Positions 57,339 through 64,000 of a stretch of 64,000 nt of DNA are shown here, piece after piece. Below the pieces are notes generated by a model. It was not told the DNA's origin. It worked only from the letters and a program-made list of their open reading frames with translations, and made no database searches. Position numbers and translations under genes: made by a program. The DNA is from Kocuria marina (GTDB lineage: Bacteria; Actinomycetota; Actinomycetes; Actinomycetales; Micrococcaceae): contig BMZV01000001.1 of the NCBI GenBank assembly GCA_014652975.1, positions 992,001 through 1,056,000 on the forward strand. The letters are read 5' to 3'. The stretch's first letter is position 1; each line of letters starts with the position of its first letter.

Positions 57339-57476
57339 GCACTCCGAAGCCACTGGCGATTTCTGGGGCAGCTAAAGCCAGGCACGATTTCCTACGCACT
57401 CCAAAACCACTCGCTCGCCGGATACTGGCTCCAGGGTGCCCAGAATTTCGATACTGGCTTCCGCATACCCCAGAAT
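57339..57476. repeat. Intergenic repeat element, copy B (reverse orientation to A)
   Basis: GCACTCCGAAGCCACT (57339-57354) and GCACTCCAAAACCACT (57396-57411) match the reverse complement of AGTGGCTTTGGAGTGC in copy A. ATACTGGCTTCCGCAT (57451-57466) matches the reverse complement of the GCGGAAGCCAGT module, with CCCAGAAT flanks. It is again placed between convergent gene ends (hpaI and a lipoprotein gene). Confidence 0.75.
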
Positions 57477-57505
57477 GCACGCGGCACTGCCTGGAATCTT
57501 GTGGC

Positions 57506-58354
57506 TCAGTGCGTCGCGTGCCAGTCCATGGAAATGCTGTGCAGCATCGCCTGGATGGCGGGGACGTCCGGGTGAGTGGCGACCGTGGTGTTCAGGATGT
57601 CGACCAGTTCCTCATCGGTGACGAACCTCCCGGTCGTGTTGACCGGGCCGGTGGAGAACTCGACCCACAACTCGCGACCCGTCTCGCCTCCCGCCAGGCT
57701 CACCAGGCCGGAGGAGTTGACCTGTGAGAGGCCGAAGAGCACGGAGTCCTCGTCCGGACCCTTGGCGCTGCGGAGGTACGCGGAGTACGTGCTCACCTGC
57801 GCCCCGATGTCCTCGGACAACTGTGTGGTCTCACCGGGCACCGTGTAGCGGGGGGACGTGAACCAGTCCTCGCGCAGCGGTCGTACGTCCGTGGTGGCGA
57901 TCCGACCCATCGCCTGACCCGTGGGGCTCGTGAGCTCCAAGTACCCCTGATCCGTCTTCGCGGTCCACGAGGCGGGGTACTTCATGCTGAAGGCCCCGTC
58001 CGGCGCGGTGTAGGTCTCGGACAGGGCGATCGTGTCACCTGTCTGGTCGCCCGGTGCGGGCTCGGTCGGTTCAGTGGTGGCGCCGGGCGCCCCGACCGGT
58101 TCGGAACTCGCATCCGACGCCGAGGGCGTGGATGGTGCGGTCGTTCCGGAGTCCCCGGGCTGTGTCGCCGACGGCGCGGCGGACCCGGCCGGCGACGTCG
58201 CCGTCCCGCCCGATTGCGGCGGTGCGGTGCTGTGCGTGGTGGTGTCGGAGCTCGTGGGGGTGGCCGCGCCGTTCGACGCGGTGCACCCCGTCAGAGCGAG
58301 GGCGGACGTGATACCGAGGGTGATGGCCCAGCTGCGGGCTGTGTTGTGTGTCAT
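57506..58354 (-). CDS. Lipoprotein of unknown function, paralogue 1
   Basis: The ATG at 58354 gives 282 residues with a lipoprotein signal ending LALTGC (Cys24), then ~90 residues of Ser/Thr/Pro/Gly-rich linker, then a compact domain (~130-282) starting YTAPDGAFSMKYPASW. This domain aligns with the downstream-numbered neighbour at 58606 (YTDPAKLFTVKYPKSW). The folded part resembles LpqN/PsbP-like beta domains, but that is a guess. It is anchored on the outer face of the membrane. Confidence 0.75.
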   Translation of the reverse strand: MTHNTARSWAITLGITSALALTGCTASNGAATPTSSDTTTHSTAPPQSGGTATSPAGSAAPSATQPGDSGTTAPSTPSASDASSEPVGAPGATTEPTEPAPGDQTGDTIALSETYTAPDGAFSMKYPASWTAKTDQGYLELTSPTGQAMGRIATTDVRPLREDWFTSPRYTVPGETTQLSEDIGAQVSTYSAYLRSAKGPDEDSVLFGLSQVNSSGLVSLAGGETGRELWVEFSTGPVNTTGRFVTDEELVDILNTTVATHPDVPAIQAMLHSISMDWHATH

Positions 58355-58512
58355 GGCACCAGCGTGGATCCGAGCCATGTTGTTTGCAATAGTGAACAAC
58401 AGAGTGTGATGCACCTGTGATGTAGGACACCTAAGTGTTTGCCCATGTCGCAGGGGTGTTCTCGAGTGATCGGGTCGGCGCGCCCACTCAGATCACCCGC
58501 CGAAAAACACCA

Positions 58513-58549
58513 GTGCGGTCATCCCGGCAACCCACCGGAATGACCGCAC
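58513..58549. terminator. Terminator of the second lipoprotein gene
   Basis: A 15-bp stem with one mismatch (GTGCGGTCATCCCGG against CCGGAATGACCGCAC) lies between the two minus-strand lipoprotein genes. Confidence 0.7.
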
Positions 58550-58605
58550 CGGCCACTCTCCCCGCGCTCTTTGCCCCGCCCCGACGAACGGCCGGCGGGT
58601 CGTCT

Positions 58606-59379
58606 CTAGTCGACGGCCCGGATGGACTTGAGGATCGCGTCCACCGTGCCGGCCTCGTCCGTCTCGTTGATCTGATTGACCAGCTTGACCCCTTGGCTCT
58701 GGGACAGCGGTCGGTTCCCCTTGTTCACGGGGGCGTAATAGAACTCCGCCCACAGTTCGTCCCGCTTGTCCCCGCCCGGGAGGGACACGATGCCCTGGCT
58801 GTCGGACTCCGTGAGCCCCCACAGGACCGAATCGCTGCGCTCGCTGTGCGGCGGGGCCGGGACGTAGGTGGAGTACGTGAACACCTGGGTGCCCACCTGC
58901 TTGCTCAACCCGGTTTCCTCCCCGATCAGGGGGTGGGTGGGGCGGGTGAACCAATCGCCCTTGGGGGGCCGGACCTTGGTGGATGCCACCTTGCCCTGGA
59001 CCTTCCCGTCCGGGCTGGTCAACTTCAGGTACCCGTTGTCCTTCTGGACCTTCCAGGACTTGGGGTACTTCACCGTGAACAGTTTCGCCGGATCCGTGTA
59101 GGTCTCCGTGAGCTCGTAGACGTCCGCGCTGTGGTCGGCATCCGGAGTGGCACTCGTCCCGAACTGCGCCTCACCGGACGGCGAGTCACCGGTCTGGGGC
59201 TGTGTGCCGCTCGCGTCGGTGCTCGTCTGCTCCCCACCCTGCGGCGTGCTCCCCTGGGTGGCCCCGGCGGCGTCGTTGCCCGGGCCGGAATCGTTGCTGG
59301 ACCCGCATCCGGTCACTGCGAACGCCCCGACCAGGGCAAGGGTGGTCATCCATGTTCGAGGTGATGTCGTCTTCGCCAT
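58606..59379 (-). CDS. Lipoprotein of unknown function, paralogue 2
   Basis: The ATG at 59379 gives 257 residues: lipobox AVTGC (Cys25), a Gly/Ser/Thr/Gln-rich linker to ~100, and the same C-terminal domain as its neighbour, with shared WxVQKDxGYLxLTSPxGxxxG-like strands, DWFTxP and LVNQIN. The two genes form a tandem duplication with individual promoters, since a terminator separates them. Confidence 0.75.
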   Translation of the reverse strand: MAKTTSPRTWMTTLALVGAFAVTGCGSSNDSGPGNDAAGATQGSTPQGGEQTSTDASGTQPQTGDSPSGEAQFGTSATPDADHSADVYELTETYTDPAKLFTVKYPKSWKVQKDNGYLKLTSPDGKVQGKVASTKVRPPKGDWFTRPTHPLIGEETGLSKQVGTQVFTYSTYVPAPPHSERSDSVLWGLTESDSQGIVSLPGGDKRDELWAEFYYAPVNKGNRPLSQSQGVKLVNQINETDEAGTVDAILKSIRAVD

Positions 59380-59593
59380 AGCAAACAGGCTGACAACTTG
59401 TCCGGGTCGCTGCAATGCCACATCCGCGTTGTAATCAACCCGTGATTTTTCATTTTCATAGAACGCAGTTCCGTCCCCGCGTAATCCCACGATGACCTGG
59501 GAGAACGCGGTTCACGGCGACGTCGAACTCTTAAGGGGACAACACTGTCCCTTTTGGGGGACAACGAGCGAAGTGTCCGTGAACATTGCGGCG

Positions 59594-60300
59594 TCAGCGT
59601 GTGGTGGAGCCGAGCACCCCGGCGGTCTCGATGGCCAGCACCGTGCCCATGTTGGACCAGTCGAACCACGCGATGAACTGGGCGGCCGCGAAGAAGAGCA
59701 CGATCAGTGGGGCCACCTGGGTGACCGCGGACGCCATCATGGGCGGCACGTCCGAGGCCTTGTCGATGGTCCCGGCCACGATCCCGTAAGCGATATCGCA
59801 CACGAAGAACAGCAGCCCGATGGGCACCGCGACACCGCTGATCAGCACCGAGGTCAGGGGGCTGCCGTCCTCCCCGGGGAACTGTGGGCCGGGGATGAAC
59901 AACAGGGTGAAGTAGATGGCCAGGCCCACGGCTAGCTTCCCACGGCGGCCCACAGGGCGGTGGTCTCCCGCCGGGACAGGACCGTCAGGGTCTGGGCCGT
60001 GAAGGTCTCGGTGTGCTCGCCGTCGCCGGCCTCAGCCGCCCGTGCGGCCTCCGCCTCGGAGCGTTCCTCCGCGTGGTACTTCTTGGTCATTCGGGTCAGG
60101 ACGGTCTCCGCGTCCCCGGTCGCGGGGTTCTGCGCGGTGACACCGGCCGTCTCGAGTCCCGCGGACAGCACCGCCACGAGACCGGCGAGAATCACGAAGA
60201 GCCAGAACGGGTGCGGCGACTTGTTGCCCACCCACTCGACGCCGTTCAGGAACCGCAGCAGTGCGCCGTCGCGCCCGGTCGAACGGGTGTCCGACCGGGC
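59594..60300 (-). pseudogene. AbgT-type (p-aminobenzoyl-glutamate) transporter remnant
   Basis: Two minus-strand frames hold parts of AbgT. The upstream one (from before 60231) reads RFLNGVEWVGNKSPHPFWLFVIL, the usual N-terminus, then jumps to the cytoplasmic loop. The second (59594-59953) contains AIYFTLLFIPGPQFPG and APLIVLFFAAAQFIAWFDWSN, typical of the C-terminal half. Together they code about 215 of some 510 residues, and a frameshift lies at 59932-59953. Inactive. Confidence 0.82.
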
Positions 60301-60318
60301 GCGCTTGGGGGACCGCCG

Positions 60319-60996
60319 TCAGTTGTTCGGCAGGTCCTTGGGTGTGAGGTAGCGCTCGCCGTCCTCGGTGGTCTCGAGGTCGTAGTCGCGTTCCTGCTCC
60401 TGGACACGGTCCTCGACCATGTGCGAGTGCCGCACGGGTTCGATGTCCGGCATCTCCTCGGAGCGCTGGTACTGGGCGTTGCCCTCGTCGTCGACCTCGC
60501 CGTCCACGTCCGGGCGGTCGGCGGGGTTCGCGGAGATGTTCGGGTTGGGATCCCCGGGCCTGGGCTGGAACTTCCGCGTTCCGGCCAGCGCTTCCGAATC
60601 GACGTCGCGTGCGCTCTGCTCGTCCACGGTGCCCTCGCCCACGTTGGGGAAGCCGGTCTCCTTCAACGCCTTGGGCGGCTTGCCGTGGTCCGCGGCGTGG
60701 TCATCACGCACGACGTCGCGGTCGTCACGGACGGTGCGCTCCTCGACGACGCTGCCGCGATCGGTCGCGTTCACCGCGCCGTCGACGGTGCCCGGATCGG
60801 TGGCGCCCGCCGGGGGGACGCTGGTGCGACGGACCGCGCCGGGTTGGTCGGGGTCCCCTTCCGCGGAACTCTCATCCGGTTGGGTGTCGCGGCCGGCGCG
60901 GGAGTCGTCGTGGCCCTGCACGGTGGTGGGCTGGTCGGGATCGTCGATCTGACCGGCGGACGCGATGGGATCCGGGTTCTCGGGTTGCTGAGTCAT
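60319..60996 (-). CDS. Acidic low-complexity hypothetical protein (225 aa)
   Basis: The product is rich in Asp, Glu, Pro, Arg and Gln with no hydrophobic core, signal peptide or cysteine. Recurrent short acidic blocks (PDQPGAV, DDRDVVRDDH) suggest an intrinsically disordered stress or structural protein. GGAGGCACGTC precedes the ATG at 60996. No family recognised. Confidence 0.65.
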   Translation of the reverse strand: MTQQPENPDPIASAGQIDDPDQPTTVQGHDDSRAGRDTQPDESSAEGDPDQPGAVRRTSVPPAGATDPGTVDGAVNATDRGSVVEERTVRDDRDVVRDDHAADHGKPPKALKETGFPNVGEGTVDEQSARDVDSEALAGTRKFQPRPGDPNPNISANPADRPDVDGEVDDEGNAQYQRSEEMPDIEPVRHSHMVEDRVQEQERDYDLETTEDGERYLTPKDLPNN

Positions 60997-61090
60997 GACG
61001 TGCCTCCTGTACTGTCCGTGGCGCTAACCACTGTGGTGCTTCCCATCTTGGCACCGAGGTGGGGAAACCGTAAGTACCGTGATGGATGGT

Positions 61091-61906
61091 TCAGCCCTGA
61101 GGGGACGTCTCCACGGGGCGGTCCGTGTGGGAGTACTGGGACCAGCTCCCGGGGAACAGCCGTCCCGTGCCGAGTCCCGCGTGCTCGGCCACGAGGAGGT
61201 TGTGGCACGCCGTCACACCGGAGCCGCAATAGGAGATCATGTGGTGCGCGTCCGTGACCCCCGCGCGCTCGAATCGCTCCCGCAACTGCTCCACCGGTTG
61301 CAGGGTCTGTCGCTCGGTCAGGTGCTCACGGCACGGGACGTTCACGGCGCCCGGGATGTGGCCGGAGCGCGGATCCACGGGATCGGGGGTGTTCCCCGCG
61401 AACCGTGTGCGGTCGCGCGCGTCCACGACCAGCGGGCCGTGGACCGCCTCGTCGATGCTCGCGAGCGCGTCGCGCGGCCACGGCACCGGGGTGAAACGTG
61501 CCTCGGGGAGGACCGTGCGGCGTCGTTCCAGCTCGCCGGAGCCTGCGGCAGACAGGCCGCCGTCGAGCAGCGCGGCGCGGTGGCCCGTGGTGCGCAGCAT
61601 CCAGATGAAGCGCGCGGCCATGACGTTGCCGACGTCGTCGTACGCGACCACCGTAGTGTCGTCGCCGATACCCGCCCGGGACATCGCCGCGGCGAAATCC
61701 TCGGGGGTGGGCAGCGGGTGCCGACCCCTCTCCGGGGAGGCCGGGGCCGCGAGCGCGGTGGCCACGTCCACGAACACCGCGCCGGGCAGGTGTCCCTGCA
61801 GGTAGGCGGCCCCCGCGCTGCGTCCGTCCAGGTACATGCGGGCGTCCGCGAGCACCACGTCCTCGCGGTGCTCGGCGAGCCAATCGGGTGATACGAACGG
61901 GTCCAT
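61091..61906 (-). CDS. sseA: Thiosulfate/3-mercaptopyruvate sulfurtransferase (rhodanese)
   Basis: This 271-residue two-rhodanese protein has an inactive N-terminal domain and a C-terminal domain with the active loop YCGSGVTAC. It transfers sulfane sulfur to thiophilic acceptors. VSPDWLAEH and PRSGHIPGAVNVPC are typical. The ATG at 61906 follows GGGGGAGAC by 4 bases; a GTG at 61921 is also open. Confidence 0.92.
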   Translation of the reverse strand: MDPFVSPDWLAEHREDVVLADARMYLDGRSAGAAYLQGHLPGAVFVDVATALAAPASPERGRHPLPTPEDFAAAMSRAGIGDDTTVVAYDDVGNVMAARFIWMLRTTGHRAALLDGGLSAAGSGELERRRTVLPEARFTPVPWPRDALASIDEAVHGPLVVDARDRTRFAGNTPDPVDPRSGHIPGAVNVPCREHLTERQTLQPVEQLRERFERAGVTDAHHMISYCGSGVTACHNLLVAEHAGLGTGRLFPGSWSQYSHTDRPVETSPQG

Positions 61907-62046
61907 GACCGTCTCCCCCACTTCCTGCGACGACGTCCTCCGACGACGACGCCGCGTGCTGTCTCCCAGCCTAGGCCCGGTACGTGCGTCGCTTCACGAG
62001 GAACGCGGGATGACCGATAAGCGCCGGTTATGGCAGGAGGTGGTCA

Positions 62047-63012
62047 TCAGCTCTGTTCCTGCTCGAGCGCGGGATCCGGACCCACGGCGTCCCCGGGTCG
62101 CGCCCACGTGGCGGGGTCCAACAGGACGTCCTTGACGCGCAGGGCGGCGGGGGACAGCGGTTGCTGCGTGCGCCAGCCGACGACGGCGGTTTGTTGCGCC
62201 ACGCTCTCCCGCACCTTCCGGATCACGCATTTGGCGCCCATGATCTCCCGCACCTGCTCGGGCACGAGCGCCACCCCGCGCCCGGCCGCCACGAGCGGGA
62301 CACATGTTTGCAGCGTGGACACCTCCGTGACGGCCGCCGGGCGGGTCGTGGGGCGTTCGCGCCACACGTTGGCCAGTAACTCCGGCAGCCCGGACAGTCC
62401 CGGGTAGCGGGCGGGCACGAGCCACGTCTCGGACGCCAGGTCCGCCAAGGAGACATAAGGCGGCAGGGTGTCCATGCTGCGCGGCAACAGCACCACGAGC
62501 GGCATGGTCAGCAGGGGTTCCAGGGAGAGGTCCGCGCCGTGGATCCGCCGCAGGGCGGAGACGTCCGAGGTCAGGACGACCCCCAGATCGATCACGCCCT
62601 CGTGCAACGTGCGCAGTGTGATGTCCGGGGAGGGGTCCCGCAGGTCGATGTCGATGTCCGGGGCCGCGCTCTCCAGGATGTTCAGCGCGTGCGGCAGGTG
62701 CCACCACTCGAACGCGGGTGCCACGGACAGCGTGACCTGACCCCGCCGACCCTGGGCGATCGACCGCATGCGCGCTGTGGTGGACGCGAGGTCGTGCAGG
62801 ATGCGCCGGGCGTCCGTGGCGAGTTGTTTGCCGGCCTCGGTGGGCCGGGTGCCGCGTGCGCCGCGGTGCAGCAGCGGCACGCCGCATTCCTTCTCAAGTT
62901 GCTTCACGGTGTTGCTCAGAGCCGGTTGCGTGATCCGCAGGGCCGTGGACGCGGCAGTGAAGCCCTGGTGGTCCACGACCGCGAGGAAGTACGTGAGCTG
63001 GCGCGTATTCAT
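62047..63012 (-). CDS. LysR family regulator
   Basis: The 321-residue protein has an N-terminal winged helix (MNTRQLTYFLAVVDHQGFTAAS, TQPALSNTVKQLEKECG) and a periplasmic-binding-like effector domain (VAPAFEWWHLPHAL, LTSDVSALRR). It is divergent from a maleylacetate reductase gene and separated from it by 104 AT-rich bases, the usual LysR layout for a catabolic activator. The effector is probably an aromatic ring-cleavage intermediate. Confidence 0.88.
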   Translation of the reverse strand: MNTRQLTYFLAVVDHQGFTAASTALRITQPALSNTVKQLEKECGVPLLHRGARGTRPTEAGKQLATDARRILHDLASTTARMRSIAQGRRGQVTLSVAPAFEWWHLPHALNILESAAPDIDIDLRDPSPDITLRTLHEGVIDLGVVLTSDVSALRRIHGADLSLEPLLTMPLVVLLPRSMDTLPPYVSLADLASETWLVPARYPGLSGLPELLANVWRERPTTRPAAVTEVSTLQTCVPLVAAGRGVALVPEQVREIMGAKCVIRKVRESVAQQTAVVGWRTQQPLSPAALRVKDVLLDPATWARPGDAVGPDPALEQEQS

Positions 63013-63116
63013 AATGTTTCCTTATGTCTGCCCAGAAAAAATTGTATTGGATCTATGGATATGGTGTGCACCACACTGGAAGGACATCAGGATCATCCAG
63101 TCAAGGCAGGTCTCCC
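63013..63116. promoter_or_regulatory. Divergent LysR / maleylacetate reductase promoter region
   Basis: This AT-rich 104-base gap contains GGTGTGCACCACAC around 63064-63077 and several T-N11-A candidates. No single LysR box could be assigned. Confidence 0.4.
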
Positions 63117-64000
63117 ATGTCCATCCAGCGTTCCGACTCAGCGCCCCGGCCGATGGTCTTCGAGCACACGACCCTGGGACAACGTGTCCTGTTCGGCTCG
63201 GGCAAGGCCGCCGAACACCTCGTGGCCGAACTCGACCGCCTCGGCGCCACGCGCCCCATGATCATCGCGGGGGAGCACGAAGCGGAGCTGGTCCGGCAGG
63301 TCGCCGAGCGTGCGCAGCCCGCCCTGACGTGGAACGACGTCGTCCAGCACGTCCCCGTGGAACTCGCCGAGCGCGCGCGGGACGCCGCACGCGAGGCGGA
63401 CGTGGACGCGCTCGTCACCGTGGGCGGCGGCTCCACCACGGGGCTGGGCAAGGCCATCGCACTGACGTCCGGGCTGCCCCTCCTGGCCGTGCCCACGACC
63501 TACGCGGGCTCCGAGGCCACCAGCATGTGGGGTATGACGGAGGACCGCACCAAGTCCACCGGCCTGGACCCCAAGGTGCTGCCCGAGGCTGTGATCTACG
63601 ACGCCGAACTCTCGCGTTCCCTGCCCGTGGGCCTGTCGGTCGCGTCCGGGCTCAACGGACTCGCGCACTGCGTGGACTCGCTGTGGGCGCCCAAGGCCGA
63701 TCCCATCAACCAAGCGCATGCGCTCGAGGGTGCGCGGGCACTCGCGATCGCCCTGCGGGGGATCGTCAAGGACCCCGAGGACATGCACGCCCGTGAGCAG
63801 GCGCTCTACGGCTGCTACCTCTCCGCGCTGTCGTTCGCGTCCGCGGGCTCGGGGATCCACCACAAGATCGCGCACGTGCTCGGGGGGACGTTCAACCTGC
63901 CCCACGCCGAGACCCACGCGACCGTGCTGCCGTACGTCCTGGCGTTCAACGCCCCGGCCGTCCCGGAACTCGCCGGCCGTCTCGCCGCCGCGCTCGGGTA
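63117..64000 (+). CDS. Maleylacetate reductase (partial, runs off the window)
   Basis: From the ATG at 63117 the frame is open to the window end (294 codons). It matches iron-dependent alcohol dehydrogenases of the maleylacetate reductase type: VTVGGGSTTGLGKAIA for NAD binding, PTTYAGSEATSMWG, and metal-site His residues in NGLAHCVDSLWAP and HHKIAHVLGG. It reduces maleylacetate to 3-oxoadipate in hydroxyquinol or chlorocatechol routes. The LysR partner fits. Only about the first three quarters are present. Confidence 0.88.
   Translation, partial: MSIQRSDSAPRPMVFEHTTLGQRVLFGSGKAAEHLVAELDRLGATRPMIIAGEHEAELVRQVAERAQPALTWNDVVQHVPVELAERARDAAREADVDALVTVGGGSTTGLGKAIALTSGLPLLAVPTTYAGSEATSMWGMTEDRTKSTGLDPKVLPEAVIYDAELSRSLPVGLSVASGLNGLAHCVDSLWAPKADPINQAHALEGARALAIALRGIVKDPEDMHAREQALYGCYLSALSFASAGSGIHHKIAHVLGGTFNLPHAETHATVLPYVLAFNAPAVPELAGRLAAALG

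Noticed and set aside
62768-63796. A 342-codon plus frame crossing the LysR promoter
   Set aside because: It overlaps both LysR and maleylacetate reductase out of frame and has no family character.

Overview
The window looks like a chromosomal segment of a very GC-rich actinobacterium. Translationally coupled ATGA/GTGA overlaps, frequent GTG starts, an HspR-type heat-shock operator and the gene families present fit Micrococcaceae, with a Kocuria-like organism most likely. That genus call is inference; no rRNA or tRNA gene is present to confirm it. No CRISPR array, prophage, insertion sequence, rRNA or tRNA was seen.

Layout. 1-9.6 kb: a small acidic protein, a CDGSH iron-sulfur protein coupled to a haem-oxygenase-like diiron oxidase, a large-subunit catalase, and two coupled operons of acetyltransferases, methyltransferases and an efflux pump. 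9.6-13.5 kb: a membrane protein/glycosyltransferase pair and a DNA alkylation/UV repair operon (EndoV-like glycosylase, Ada-AlkA fusion, Ogt). 13.6-19.4 kb: DedA, TetR, an aminotransferase, a choline/carnitine acyltransferase and two shortened FAD monooxygenases. 19.4-29 kb: an AT-rich island with a secreted WGxxGxxG-type protein, then a stretch of transporters, MgtE, an ene-reductase and many gene remnants. 29.2-36 kb: a quinate/shikimate catabolic block (MHS transporter, IclR regulator, QsuD, QsuB) and D-serine ammonia-lyase. 36-40.8 kb: a TetR regulator followed by a 1261-residue MMPL transporter fused to an alpha/beta hydrolase. 41-47 kb: Hsp20 with two HAIR operators, ChaB, a kinase, SurE, NUDIX, a nitronate monooxygenase-like protein, and a broken DyP peroxidase-encapsulin locus. 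48-57.3 kb: a homoprotocatechuate meta-cleavage cluster (FAD hydroxylase, FAH-RraA fusion, GntR regulator, HpaE, HpaD, HpaH, HpaI). 57.5-64 kb: paired lipoproteins, a decayed AbgT transporter, a rhodanese, and a divergent LysR/maleylacetate reductase pair cut by the window end.

How it fits together. Three aromatic routes are visible: shikimate/quinate to protocatechuate, homoprotocatechuate to pyruvate plus succinate semialdehyde, and maleylacetate reduction. Each has its own regulator next to it. Around them at least nine loci are remnants, several with clean internal deletions that keep reading frame, so the region appears to be shedding genes by short deletions. The most notable points are the MMPL-hydrolase fusion, the dying encapsulin locus, a repeat family present at two convergent gene junctions, and an over-represented 12-mer (GCGGCGTCGTCG).
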